A program made the translations under genes and the position numbers. Below are positions 40,281-53,700 of a stretch of 64,000 nt of DNA, piece after piece. The stretch's first letter is position 1; each line of letters starts with the position of its first letter. This stretch comes from Punica granatum (lineage: Eukaryota; Streptophyta; Magnoliopsida; Myrtales; Lythraceae): contig NC_045131.1 of the NCBI RefSeq assembly GCF_007655135.1, positions 19,328,001 through 19,392,000 on the forward strand. The letters run 5' to 3'. The notes under the pieces are model-generated. The model was not told the origin of the DNA. It saw nothing but the letters and a program-made list of their open reading frames with translations, and made no database searches.

Positions 40281-43200
40281 CTAGAGCCAATCTGGCATAT
40301 CCCTAATGCCTAAGGATCTAGTGTGAGCCTCGTGCTTGCGCTGTACAAGAGGCTTCGTAAGTGGATCTGCGAGATTCTCATCTGTTGGTATTCTGCATAT
40401 CTTCACATCTCCTCTGTCGACAATCTCGCGAATGAGATGGAAGCGCCTGAGTGTATGTTTGGATCGCTGGTGAGACTTGGGTTCCTTAGCCTGCGCAATG
40501 GCTTCATTGTTGTCACAATAGAGTTCCACTGGGTCTGCGATGCTCGGAACCACAGCAAGTTCTGTTACGAACTTCTTGATCCAAACGGCCTCTTTTGCGG
40601 CGTTAGAGGCAGCGATATACTCGGCCTCTGTGGTGGAGTCGGCTACTGTCTCCTGCTTGGAACTCTTCCAACTCACAGCATCTCCATTGAGGCAGAACAC
40701 ATATCCTGATTGCGATCTACTATCGTCCTTATCGGACTGGAAGCTAGCATCGGTGTAACCTCTTACAACGAGCTCTTCTTCGCCCCCATATACCAAGAAC
40801 ATCTGCTTAGTCCTTCGCAAGTACTTAAGGATGTTCTTTACTGCGATCCAGTGTCTCTCACCTGGATCTGATTGGTACCGACTCGTCATGCTCAAAGCAT
40901 ACGAGACATCAGGTCGAGTGCGTAACATGGCATACATGATGGATCCAATAGCTGATGCATATGGAATCCTACTCATGCGACCCCTCTCCTCCTGAGTAGA
41001 AGGACTCTGAGCCTTCGAAAGGCTTATGCCATGTAACATGGGCAGCGATCCTTTCTTAGAATCCTGCATGCTAAAGCGCCAAAGCACTTTATCTACATAT
41101 GCACTCTGACTTAAGCCAAGCAGTCTCCTGGATCTATCTCTATAGATCTTGATACCTAACACATAGGTAGCTTCGCCTAAGTCTTTCATGGAGAAACACA
41201 TTCCCAACCAAGTCTTCACAGACTGTAGGGAAGGAATGTCATTCCCGATCAGAAGTATGTCATCTACATACAACACCAGGAAGATCACTGCGCTCCCACT
41301 AACCTTCGTGTAAACACAGGGTTCATCTTCATTCTTAATGAAGCCAAACTCTTTGACTGCATCATCAAAGCGAAGATTCCAGCTTCTAGAAGCTTGCTTC
41401 AGTCCATAAATAGACCGTTGCAGCTTACAAACCTTTCCGACACTTTGTGGATCGACAAAACCCTCAGGTTGTGTCATGTACACATCCTCGAGGAGCCTTC
41501 CATTCAGGAAAGCAGTTTTGACGTCCATCTGCTAGATCTCATAGTCATAGTAAGCTGCAATTGCAAGAAAGATCCTGATAGATTTAAGCACAGCCACCGG
41601 GGAAAAGGTTTCGTCATAGTCAACACCATGAACTTGTCTGAAGCCTTTCGCCACTAGTCGACCCTTAAAGGTAATCACATTACCGTCCACGTCGGTTTTC
41701 TTCTTGAAAACCCACTTACACCCAATAGGTTTTACCCCTTCAGGTGGATCAACCAAAGTCCATACTTGGTTAGTGTACATGGACTCCATCTCAGATCTCA
41801 TGGCATCCAGCCATTTCTCGGAGTCAGGGCCTGTCACGGCTTCCGCATAGGTTGTAGGCTCATCATTATCTACGAGCAATACATCATTATCTTGAGTCAC
41901 GAGAAATCCATATCTCTCGGGCTCATGACGTATCCTACCAGACCTACGAGGCTCCTGTGTCACCTGTGTAGAAGATTGTACCACAACACCTTGTGGTTGT
42001 TCTGCAACCTTACCCGTTGATTGGTTAATGTCATTTTGTGGTAGAACTTCCCCAAGTCCTAATTTCCTCCCACTTGTTCCTTTGAAGAGAAACTCTTTCT
42101 CAAGGAATACCGCAGTTCGAGCGACAAACACTTTGCCCTCGGTGGGATTATAGAAATAGTATCCTCGTGTTTCCTTAGGATACCCTACAAAGTAACATTT
42201 ATCCGATTTAGGGCCAAGCTTATCCGAAGACAATTTCTTAACGTAAGCTTCGCAACCCCATATCTTTAGAAAAGACATATTGGGACGCCTCCCATACCAC
42301 ATCTCATATGGGGTCTTTTCAACTGATTTCGACGGAGCATGACTTAATATGAGAGCCGTTGTTTGTAGAGCATATCCCCAGAAGGAGTCCGGTAAATCTG
42401 CATGACTCATCAAAGATCGAACCATATCCAATAAAGTTCGATTCCTCCTCTTAGCTACACCATTCCACTGTGGTGTACCAGGTGGAGTCAGTTGGGATAG
42501 AATCCCACACTGTCTAAGATAGTCAGCAAACTCATAGCTCAAATATTCACCTCCTCGATCTGATCGAAGAACTTTAATACTCTTACCCAACTGATTCTCC
42601 ACTTCATTCTTAAATTCCTTGAACTTTTCAAAGGATTCGGATTTGTGTTTCATCAAATACACATATCCAAATATACTGAAATCATCAGTAAATGTAATGA
42701 AGTAGAGATACCTACCTCTAGCAAGCTTGTTCACTGGTCCACATACATTAGTATGTATGAGAAACAGAAGATCACTAGCTCGCTCATCCTTTCCAGTAAA
42801 GGGGGCCTTAGTCATTTTCCCCATTAAACAAGGTTCACAAGTCTCGATTGATTCAAAATCAAACGAGTCCAGTAATCCATCCTTATGGAGTCTGGAGATG
42901 CGATTCTCGCTAATATGGCCTAAACGACAATGCCAGAGGTAAGTCGGGTTCGAATCATTGGACTTGAGCCGTTTGGTTTCCACATTATAAACGGGCGTGT
43001 CTAGATCAAGAACATACAGACCATTACTTAAATGTGCACTGCCATAAAATACATCATCCATGTACATAGAACAACACTTGTTCTTGATAGTGAAACAAAA
43101 TCCCTTCTTGTCCAAACAAGAAACAGATATTATGTTTCTACTAATAGCAGGCACATAATAACAGTCGTCAAGATCCAGTACAAGCCCAGTAGGCAAAGAC

Positions 43201-44219
43201 AGGTGATAAGTCCCTACAGTTAATGCAGCAACCCTTGCTCCATTTCCAACTCGTAGGTCCACCTCGCCCTTTGCCAACGATCTACTGTTTCTTAGATCCT
43301 GCACATTTCCACAAATGTGAGCACCACACCCGGTATCTAATACCCAAGATGTAGAAGCAGTAGATACATTGATCTCTATAACATGGATACCTGAAGTGGA
43401 AGTCTCACTTCCCTTCTTCTTCTTCAACTCCTCCAGGTATACCTTGCAATTCCGCTTCCAATGGCCACTGTTACCACAATGGAAGCAGCAATCATTCTTT
43501 GCCACTTTGGCCTTGGGCTTTAATGCACCCGAGTCATACTTGGATGCGCCATTAGCCTTCTTGCCTTTGCCCTTTTTCTTGGTCCCTTGGACCATCAGAA
43601 CAGGTGTCCCTTTGCTGATATCCTGCTCAGCTGTTCTCAACATGCCAAGCAGTTCAGGCAATGGTTTGTTATAGTCATTCATATTATAGTTCATGACGAA
43701 CTGACTATAACTGCTGGGCAACGACTGCAGGATTAAATCTGTGACCAACTCTTGACCTAGAGGAAATCCTAGTCGTCCCAGAGTCTCCACATACCCAATC
43801 ATATTGAGTACATGAGGACCTACCGGGCTGCCCTCAGTTAACTTTGCCTGAAAAAGTGCCTTCGATACGTCGAACCGCTCATGCCGGGCCTGCTCTTGAT
43901 AGAGCTGCCTGAGATGTACGATCATATCGTACACCCCCATGTGCTCGTGTTGCTTCTGAAGCTCCGGATCCATGGTGGCTACCATGAGACATCCAACGCT
44001 CACGGCATCATCTTGATGCTTCCTATAAGCATCTCTCTCAGCTCGGGTGGCATTATCAGGCGGTGGCGCAGGAAGAGGTTGCTCCAAGACATATAACTTT
44101 TTCTCCTGAGTGAGAACGATTCTCAAGTTGCGGTACCAATCCAGGAAATTATTCCCGGATAGTTTTTCCTTATCAAGGATTGATCACAAACAGAAGGCAC
44201 TAGATGTGTTTACTGCCAT
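40281..44219 (-). pseudogene. gag-pol: Ty1/Copia Gag-Pol polyprotein, inactivated
   Basis: One frame from the ATG at 44219 to the stop at 40281, broken by TGA at 44184-44186 (12th codon) and TAG at 41529-41531 (in place of Trp just before MDVKTAFLNG). Order on the minus strand: Gag; CCHC knuckle (CFHCGNSGHWKRNC, near 43477); protease (LDTGCGAH, near 43330); integrase with the HHCC region; reverse transcriptase (YVDD near 41260); RNase H (YTDAS, TTEAEY, YCDNN); and the standard end MPDWL. Integrase has lost two of three catalytic residues: Asp to Asn at 42747-42749 and Glu to Lys at 42450-42452. All four lesions are G-to-A or C-to-T. The longest open parts are 41532-44126 and 40281-41528. Confidence 0.92.
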
Positions 44220-44930
44220 GGAAACTACCACAGAAATACACAGAATAAGTATTATGACATAACAATATTTAATGAGGACTTTATTAAATATTGCTCCCAC
44301 TATTTTTTATCAAATCAATGACCCTCACCATTGATTCGGAGAATCTCATTCTCATAGCGGTCCAAGATCCATATTTCACCAAGTTCTGAGTCAACGAGGG
44401 CTGAGACTCCCAGAACTGGTTATTTAGGTAAGGAACCCTCTTTCCCAATTGCATCACATGCAACTCTTGGTTAGTTGGGTGAATAACACCTTATTCTAAT
44501 CTACCTTGTAGATTGACGCCCAACTCCTTGCCTCTGAACTCCTAATCCTATTAGGCTTGCTCAGTTAAGTCCGACCCATCGGTAAACACCACGCCTTACC
44601 AGGATAGATGAGGGCATCCTGCGAGGGCTAGGTCTACACACTTATCGATCTTGGTTTTGACGAGCGTTACACGATGGAAGGCTATGGACTTAATATTATC
44701 GAGGGATTTTAACAATATTTAAATCGATCTCACCATATACTATTATGTAACCATTATATAATAGTTCCCGTGTATAACAATTATACCACCAGCAGTCATG
44801 CAAGTACAACCATTATACTAACACAACTATAGCCTAGTCCAAGTCTAACAGTCATGCTAGCACCAAGCACACATGTAACAAGCATAAAATCCTATTTCAT
44901 GCTTCTATCTATTCAGATTCTAACTAGCTA
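44220..44930 (-). other. Copia 5' leader
   Basis: 711 bp between PBS and the polyprotein ATG, AT-rich, no gene. It contains ATTATA-type repeats near 44740-44830. Confidence 0.65.
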
Positions 44931-44943
44931 GGCTCTGATACCA
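44931..44943 (-). other. Copia primer-binding site (initiator tRNA-Met)
   Basis: The plus strand reads GGCTCTGATACCA, the complement of TGGTATCAGAGCC, the usual plant PBS for initiator tRNA-Met. It sits two nucleotides from the LTR end. Confidence 0.92.
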
Positions 44944-44945
44944 AT

Positions 44946-46624
44946 TGCTAGTTTCACGGGGCCTACGGAAGCGTGAAAGAAATAGAAATTCAAAATTTCC
45001 TACCCGTGAAACTAGATCCCAAGACCTTCTAGTAGAATGGGAATAGATAAAGTGTACCTGAAATTTTTTAAACTGTCGATCGAGCGTCCCACGCGTGACG
45101 CCTCTACCGGTATCCACACCGACTTCGTCGACGAGTCTTCGAGATCAATGGTGCTAGCGGCCAACGCTCGAAGGAAATACCGGTGAGACTCCGATCTTTA
45201 TTAGATGAATTGAGCTCTTCGAATCAAACAATTTGATTCGAAAGTTCATACACATATATGGGTGCACGTGCATACAAAGTCTTACAAATGCATCATATGC
45301 ATTCTTCTGTACGCACACACATTCATATGCATCATATGCATATAAACTATACATATGCCCATCCATTCAACTCTTGGAAGCCATGTGTAAGTATGCATGA
45401 AAACATGCAATGTAACACATGTCTTGAATGGCCATGCATGCATGCCATTATCTGGCAGTCCATGCAAAAGCCAAATGGCTTTATTTCGTGCCGCCGTGCG
45501 TCTCTATTTCGTGTATAAATCGAGTCCAATTAATCTAGTAAATCAGGTCTAGTTAATCGGTAAATTTAATCTCATTAAATATCCGATTAACTAATCGCAC
45601 CATAACTCGTCTAATCTCTATTAGACAGATGTAGTGTTTCAAAACCATCTCGTCGATTTGGTCGTAGTGTGTGACCCTGTAGGTTCCCGATTACGTTGAC
45701 AGTAATATCGAAATCTCTATTTCAATATTACAAACAGTGAACGGCATCTAGCAATGCATCACTGCTACTCAAGTAATCATAAAGTCAATTTCTCGACGAA
45801 CCTTGTGACCTATGTTACCGTGCAGTATAATCCCTTTGTCTTCTATATCTCTATTGAGCCCAAGGCATGGTCGTTGTCATCCTTGTATGGTTCAATCTCT
45901 CTTTCTTGGTTTACCGGGTAAGTCTATCAGAACAAATGAGATCGATATCCCTATATCGACTCATTTGGGTATGCATACACTTATAGACTCTACCCACCAA
46001 GCGGCCGTGAGATATCACTCCCATTACGTAGGAGGGACAAATTCTATCTTGGTCACTCACATTCCTCTCCATACTCTGTGGTATACCCAATAACTGTCTT
46101 TATAACCAGCATGTTACGGTGGCGTTTGACAATATCAAAGTATACGGCATTACATGTAGGAAACTATGATGACCTCAAGTCAGAGGACCACTGCACCATA
46201 GTCACTATGAGATCTGCTAATGACAGTCACGTAACGACCCATGTAGCAGTCTCATGACGGATCAATCCAGTACACATTACTCCTAATGTATACCTGCGGT
46301 GTGACTCGATGTCTCCACATCCATGACCTGTGAGACTTGGTCATCAATCTACACCCACACTAGTCTAACCGCATTATCGTTGTCCTAATTAACGATAATA
46401 CTTTGATTAGGGACATTTAGGAATAGTGTTCAGTCATTATAGGATCTCACAATCAAGTCACACTTGATGCCTATTGAACCTACTATTCCAAGGACGTTAT
46501 TGTGTAAAATGAAAATTCAGCGCAACCCACACAATAACATAAATGCCTCGTATTATAATGAAATATATGTCATATTACAGAATTGATGACAGATTGCCTC
46601 TAGGGCATACACCAATTCCCAACA
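44946..46624 (-). mobile_element. Intact 5' LTR of the Copia element, 1679 bp
   Basis: Plus strand starts TGCTAGTTTCACGG and ends CCAATTCCCAACA. On the minus strand it is TGTTGGG...ACTAGCA. The PBS is adjacent, fixing the boundary. About 946 bp of it matches the truncated 3' LTR. Internal frames of 60-93 codons are chance. Confidence 0.88.
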
Positions 46625-47018
46625 GTCTATATACAGAAAGTTGTTCTGTATAGAGCAAATGATTTGCAAAATGCCTTTGGGGACACTTTTCATCTGTTTA
46701 GCATTGAAGTGGATTTTTGAAGTCCAATATTGGCTATCTTCCGACGATCGAGCGAACTATCAGAAAATATTACTGTCCGTGTGATTTACTGAAAATGCCG
46801 ATTTTGGACATTGTTGAGCTCTCTGGTCGCTCTGTTACCTTTTGGTGATCCCTAGAGCCCTTCTGTCGTGTATGTGTCATTTGCCCGATTTCGCTGACTT
46901 GAGGATGAATAGTGATTTTTTGCTCTGTTGAGACGTTTTTCTGTACTTTGCTCAAGTCATAGCTTGTATGCTGTCAATGAGCTTCATTTGTTGGATGGAC
47001 CAAAATGGGGTGTTGACA
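46625..47018 (-). mobile_element. Fragment of a diverged Tat LTR end
   Basis: Matches about 38930-39323 of LTR 3 at roughly 85%, ending GTGTTGACA at 47018. It begins abruptly after the Copia LTR. It is not the other half of LTR 3, because the two overlap by about 390 bp of homologous sequence. The next base leads into interior sequence of the opposite orientation. Confidence 0.7.
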
Positions 47019-49582
47019 GCAACGTGCTTCCCAAGCTTTCTCTTTCCTCTCTGTCTTTGCATAACTTCAAATGGGTCACAACCACCCTTCAATAGGCTAC
47101 CACAAAGCTGAAATCCCAGACATTCCTTTCCGGGGTCTAGTCATAATGCTTTGGAAATGGTCATACCGAGTCAGGCCGAATATGAACAGAAATCCCCAAG
47201 TGGGTTGCAAATGCAGTCGCCCTACGACATTCGGATGATAAGCGTCCAAAGCCGACGGGCGCGTTGAACAACTAATAGAGCTGCTAGGGCATCGTCGAGG
47301 AAGTCTCGATATGCCCATGCATGGCTAACGGGAGCCCCTGGAGGCCTCATATCTAGGTCTCCGAGAACGGGACCCACTTGCACTGTCAAAAAGAATGCTT
47401 CACAGGTAGTTCAGGCGACCCGAAACTGAATATCTGCGCGTCACAACGACGCTCTTTTTACTGCTTACCTGTGTCTATCTCATGTTAGTATTTCTCACAT
47501 GATTTACTAGTAATGCCAGGTTCACAAGTACTGCAAACGGCAAGAACTACGGCAGACTCTGATTCCCGACCACTCGGGATACGTAGGCGCTCCACCCCAG
47601 AGCTCGAGTCCCTCAGCACAAGGCATCCCGCAAAGAAAAAACCCTCATCCCACGGCGGGGGCATCACCAGCGAAAGCACAGTTGCTCAACAGCAAAGCCA
47701 GCTATCAGCAAGGCGTAACCGCCCCAGCAGCAACATCGGCCTCCAGCAAATCAGCACTCTCGGGGCAGCATACGCCCCACACACTTACAGCACCACCGCT
47801 CTACAGCGACGATCACAAGCAACCGAGGCATCCTGACAAATGGACCAATGACCCAACCTTAGATCTTCCGTAGGGCCGAGTCCCATCGTTAGATCTCCCA
47901 CAAGGCCGAGTCCCAACCTTTGATCTTCCGTAGGGCCGAGTCCCATCGTTAGGTCTCCCACAGGGCCGAGTCCCAACCTTTGATCTTCCGTAGGGCCGAG
48001 TCCCATCGTTAGGTCTCCCCCAGGGCCGAGTCCCAACCTTTGATCTTCCGTAGGGCCGAGTCCCATCGTTAGATCTCCCACAGGGCCGAGTCCCAACCTT
48101 TGATCTTCCGTACGGCCGAGTCCCATCGTTACCTTTGATCTTCCGTTGGGCCGAGTCCCATCGTTAGATCTCCCCCAGGGCCAAGTCCCAACCTTTGATC
48201 TTCCGTAGGGCCGAGTCCCATCCTTTGATCTTCCGTAGGGCCGAGTCCCATCCTTTGATCTTCCGTAGGGCCGAGTCCCATCATTAGATCTCCCCCAGGG
48301 CCAAGTCCCAACCTTTGATCTTTCGTAGGGTCGAGTCCCATCGTTAGATCTCTCACAGGGCCGAGTCCCAACCTTTGATCTTCCGTAGGGCCGAGTCCTA
48401 TCGTTAGATCTCCCACAAGGCCGAGTCTCAACCTTTGATCTTCCGTAGGGCCCAGTCCCATCGTTAGATCTCCCTCCCACAAGGCCGAGTCCCAACCTTT
48501 GATCTTCCGTAGGGCCCAGTCCCATCGTTAGATTTCCCAAAAGGCCGAGTCCCAACCTTTGATCTTCCGTAGGGCCCAGTCCCATCATTAAATCTCCTAC
48601 AGGGCCGAGTCCCAACCTTTGATCTTCCGTAGGGCCGAGTCCCATCATTAGATCTCCCACAGGGCCGAGTCCCAACCTTTGATCTTCCGTAGGGCCAAGT
48701 CCATCGTTAGATCTCCCCCAAGGCCGAGTCCCAACCTTTGATCTTCGGTAGGGCCGAGTCCCATCGTTAGATCTCCCTTTAGAGCCGAGTCCCGACCTTT
48801 GATCTTCGGTAGGGCCGAGTCCCATCGTTAGATCTCCCACAGGGCAGAGTCCCAACCTTTGATCTTCCGTAGGGCCGAGTCCCATCGTTAGATCTCCCCC
48901 AGGGTCGAGTTCCAACCTTTGATCTTCCGTAGGGCCGAGTCCCATCGTTAGATCTCCCCGAGGGCCGAGTCCCAACCTTTGATCTTCCGTAGGGCCGAGT
49001 CCTATCGTTAGATCTCCCTCAGGGCCGAGTCCCAACCTTTGATCTTCCACAGGGCCGAGTCCCACCCTTAGATCTTTTGTAGGGCCGAGTCCCATCAATA
49101 GATCTCTCACAGGGCTGAGTCCCACCTTTAGGTTTCTACAAGACTGAGTCCCGTTCTCACATTATACAAATAGTCCATGCACTCAGTGGCATCACAATCA
49201 GTTGGCAAGCAACGAAACATTCTACCATAACATTGATTGCAGCAGCACAAACAAGCTCAGTGATTGAGGAATCACAATGATTCCTTCCACACCTCATGCA
49301 ACTCCCCAGCGTTTGCATTTACTTTCTACAAACATTTTCATTCTGCAAATGCATCCCGTGCGGCTTTAAATTTCTGCTCAGGGGTACGTCCCGACTACAT
49401 TTTTGCTCAGGGGTCCGTCCCCTCGGGTCCATCCCGACTTTTACATTTCTGCATTTGATATAACATCCCCACATATCCAAAATAGGAGGGAGAAGATTGC
49501 TATCAGAAATTCCATATCGATCATTGCTATCAAATTGGGGTACTTCTGAAGTCTTTAGCTGCATCCTCTACTCGAGCACGCA
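47019..49582 (+). mobile_element. Interior (3' part) of element III, plus strand
   Basis: 47019-47640 matches 1728-2329 (and 26960-27560 inverted). 49150-49330 matches element I and II 3' UTR inverted. A PPT follows at 49583. No gene found. It contains a 60-bp tandem array. Confidence 0.7.
47853..49140. repeat. 60-bp tandem array made of two 30-bp half-units
   Basis: About 21 units of 60 bp. Each has one half around TTTGATCTTCCGTAGGGCCG and one around TTAGATCTCCCACAGGGCCG, joined by AGTCCCA. A few half-units are lost or duplicated (near 48130 and 48220-48280). The length is a multiple of three, which keeps a 446-codon minus frame (47785-49125) open. That frame is antisense to the host element and has no domain. 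Confidence 0.92.
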
Positions 49583-49599
49583 GTCAAAGAGGGGCAAGC
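49583..49599 (+). other. Polypurine tract of element III
   Basis: GTCAAAGAGGGGCAAGC directly before TGTCAGCACC, the same tract as elements I and II but on the plus strand. Confidence 0.8.
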
Positions 49600-50776
49600 T
49601 GTCAGCACCTCATTTTGGCTCACCATTCCAAACAACGATATCAGCAATGGTCCAGACTATGACTTGAGCAGGAATACAGAAAACGGCTCAACAGAGCAAG
49701 AAATCACTATTCATCCTTAAGTCGGCAAAAATTGAGCAGAAGACATGCACATGTGACAGAAGGACTCCAAGGGTTACCAAAGGGTAACAGAGTGATTAGA
49801 GAGCTCAATAACGTCCAAAACCGACATTTCCAGTGTACCACATAGATAGTCCTATTTTCCGATAGTTCGCTCGACCGTCGGAAGATAGCCAATATTGGAC
49901 TCCAAAAATCCCATCCAATGCCAAACAGATGAAAAGTGTCTCCAAATGCATTTCGCAAATCATCTGCTCTATACATAACAATTTTCTGTATACAAACAAC
50001 TTTTCAGTGGAAGTCCAAAAATGCCGGTTTCTCGGAGAAAAGTTAATTCCAAATATCGGATGCGGTATGCCTCACAATCATACAGAGCACGAGCAGTGCT
50101 TCAGATTGTCTTTTGGAAGCCATACAGACACCCTGAATGACTTCCAAGCGACAAAACGGGCATACCCTTCTTCGGAAGAGCATAACCGGAGACTGGTCTG
50201 ACGGAATTACGGCAAACGAAGTTCACACTATATTGCCCTGAAAACTCTAGCGGATATTCGCAATTGGGCAAAACAGACAGCAAAATCCTTCACGGTTTTC
50301 CGAGTAACCTTCGAGGAGCACAAAATGCCATTTTCAGTGAAAATCCATAGCCGGAGGTCCTCTTTGGGGAAACTTGACGCCAGATGCTTACCTACACAAT
50401 GCTAGCCTTCTCAAGGCTCAATGTGGAATCGTCGGAATGAATCACACAAGTCATCCAAACCCCTCGAGCAGTGCTTTAAGGGTCTCAGATGCACTTTTCA
50501 TATCCTTAGATGCCCAATCTCGGCAAACAGAGATCACAGTGACCTCCGGATCGCCCAAGAAACTCAGAAAGTAATCTGAGAAATCCAGTTTCGGCCTCCT
50601 AGGACATCTTCGGCTCCATATTTGCATTTATCGGCTTAAGGGTCAAGTGCCACGTAATTTGACAATTTATGTCAAAATGACCAACGTGGGATGCAGATAC
50701 AAGATATGCTATCAGAAATGGGTAACCTCGCTCTGAATGCATAAAAGGAGAAAAATCGGCTTCCGAGCCTCATACA
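49600..50776 (+). mobile_element. 3' LTR of element III, first part
   Basis: Starts TGTCAGCACC and follows, in reverse complement and with about 85-90% identity, the U3 part of LTRs 1-3 (for example 50080-50420 against 24640-24990 inverted). It stops at 50776, where another LTR begins with TG. The missing remainder is most likely the plus-oriented LTR part at about 56860-59841. Confidence 0.75.
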
Positions 50777-53700
50777 TGTGCGCACTCGAATTTCATCTCG
50801 TCGGGGCACGCGTGCGCGAAGCCTATGCAACGCGGCTTGGGAGTGTCCACCTTGACCGGTTCGACACTCGGACCTCTCGCTCGCCGATCGGGGATCCTTA
50901 CAAATGAATGAGTGAATGTACAAATAAAATCCTCGCAATGTTCTCTCGAATAATTACAAAGTATAACTGAATAAGTAAACGGATCCCAATCGGTTTGCAT
51001 TGGGCAAATATTCCACTATGGCTCACCGTGTGTTTTAAATGACCGATAAATAAATTAAGGCAACGCGGGCTCAAGGAGCCGGGGGTCGGGTCCGATTGAA
51101 CCAACGGTCTGCAGGAGAACCGATTGATTCCCACTGTAACCGTTGGACCGATCGAGCTCCCGGGTGATATCTAAACATGTTTCACACGTTCAATCCAAAA
51201 TTGCCTTCCACATAGGCCATATTTGGAGTGTGATGGTGACTCGAGGCTAGATCCCATTTCGCACTCGGGTTGCACACGCTCAATAGGTTAGGAGGCGTTG
51301 GACCTCGTGTTCGGTGATTTGGGGTGTTGGACCTCGTGTATTACGTAACCTATGGGTTCGGACACGAGTCGCAACAGATCAGCAAAAGTAAATGGAAAAC
51401 AGAAGAAAACTGATAAAACTGATGAAAAACAGACAAAAACTGATAAATGCAGATAAATACAGACAAGTTGTATATTAGGCCGAATGTACGTGATTTAATC
51501 AGTTATTAACCGGGGTTGATTAGCAAACAATGTATCTAACCTAGGCAAACAAAGAGGTGGGCTGGGATATGGTTCTAGGCCAATTACATGTGCGAATTTG
51601 TTTTAGAACTTTATTCAGTTAGGTGTCATTGGGATTTTACCGAATTTGCCAAACTCGTATTTTGACTATAAATTGGAACCTAGTATTCCGCCTACCCATT
51701 ATCTGATGTTTGATTAAATCAGATGCGTAATTAATCCGGTTTTTTTGATTAAATGAAGATGCCCGCCACCGAATCTACAATAGGGAGATAGAAACACTGA
51801 AAGTGGGCGGAATGGGCCATACGATTGAAACTCGCACCCGAACGGGCCGCCTCTTTCCGTCCATAGATGGAGATGTTTTTGACTCCTTAATGCCTAGGAT
51901 ATCGGTGAATCACGGAATGACGACTATGCCCTTGAGTGGTAAAACATGTGATGTTCATATACAAATTAAAGATCGAGTGACACGAAGAGGTCTAAAGAGG
52001 ACTCGCGCATCTCGACTCGAGCCGCCTCAAATTGGGCCTGGACTCGAGTCATAGTACGCGAGTACTTGCTAGACACGATTCTATTCGTGTTACACGTCTT
52101 GATGTTTTGAAATTATGAGCTTTTAAGGAAAAATGGCATTTCCGCCGTTCCATGAACAATCGATGCGTTTACGAATTAATAATCAATTTATCCAATTATT
52201 TGGTCCGAGTGATTCAAATAATCGAATGATACTTCCCATTTCTCCCATTTGTGAAATTATTCGGTGGCGGTGGCCTTGTATCATGGGTATTATGGATTTA
52301 ACGGGTAATCATTTGAAATTAACTTATCCCTCATATGATTATCGCATGGCTAACGATAAAAACACGAACATAAATACATTCAATTCCAAGGGACGATTCC
52401 GAAGCAATGGAGGAGACCATCCTAAACCCGGGAAGGGTCAAGTAGCATTCGGCCATTCCTCCAAGGGTTGGGTCGAGAGCTCTCCTTGACCCGCCTTGGG
52501 TTATGGAGGGTCTCCTACGTCGATTCCGGTTGTGTCTTGCATACATAACACATCAAGCACAATAACAACACATGTTTCGATGAAAATGAAAGGAAATCGA
52601 CGCCGCCAAGATCTCGAAACGCAACCAAACACACATACAAACACATGTAATATATAGATATGAAGGAATCGATAAAACGACGTCGATCCATGCAACAATA
52701 AAACATGGAAACACGGGAACCAATCTATTTCGAAATGGAAGAGACTTCCTTGGGCTCGTGTGGTCCAAAGGAACTCTCGGCCACATCCCCTCAAGAGTGG
52801 TTGTGGTTCCCTTGGTTCACACGGGTCGAGGCGGCCTCTTCAACCCCGATTTAAGTTATTTCTCGTCATATTAACATATTACATGCGGCAAACGACGATA
52901 AAATATGGGAACCGACTAATTTCGGGAGGGGAGAGGCCACCCTAGCTTCGGGTGAGCCAAGGGAGCTCACTGGTCCCCTTTTAGAACTAGGCCATGGGTT
53001 CCCATGGTCCAACCATGGCCAAGATGGTCTCTCCTATCTTGATCTTAGCCGTTTCCCATCATGATACATATCTTCATACGGCATACGGGCAAGGCATAGG
53101 ACGATCGTGCATGGGGGTTGCATGGATCCGTATGAAAAAAAACTAACTTGCATGCTTTTCGATTAATGATCATCTTAACGCCCTTAGACAAACAAATATG
53201 AAGAACCTAACTTCTCTAAGTCGTAGAGGAGTGTTACCTAGTCTTGATGTTCGAGGAAAAGAGTCGGGGAAGTGGCAAGAGGGTCGGGTGACCCGGCTGG
53301 ACACCAAGGGCAGTAGGTACCCGAGAGGCAGCGACTGTGGCAGCTTGGAGAAAACGGGGTCGACACGCTAGCTCCGGTCACGGCACTAAGTGAGATCGGG
53401 TTCCTCGGACTCCTAAGGGGTAGATCTAGACGTTCGTGGACAGTCCAGAACGTGCCGAAGCCTGGACAAACCCGAAACGATGAGAGAAAGTTCGGTAAAA
53501 AAATTGTGGACCCGGTAAAGAGAGAACGGGTGGAACGGAGGTTGTGCAAGGTGGTATGGCTCTCGGACCGTGACCACCTCTTCACGGGGGAGAGTGGAGG
53601 TTATGAGGAACCCTTTGAGCGTGATGGCACGACTCGCCAAAGTCGTGGAGGGAAATGGCACGTCTAAGAAGTTGGATGCGCCGGACGGGGTTCTCGGGAC

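Noticed and set aside
45678..46624. Copia LTR of only 947 bp starting TGTAGG
   Set aside because: The PBS is at 44931-44943 and a TG start follows it at 44946, so the LTR is 1679 bp. The shorter match only reflects truncation of the 3' LTR.
47785..49125. 446-codon minus frame with a Gly-Leu-Gly-Pro repeat
   Set aside because: It is the 60-bp repeat read in phase and antisense to its element. No non-repeat part looks like protein.
52133..52489. 118-codon plus frame in LTR 4
   Set aside because: AT-rich, no domain, inside an LTR, no related frame in the other LTRs.
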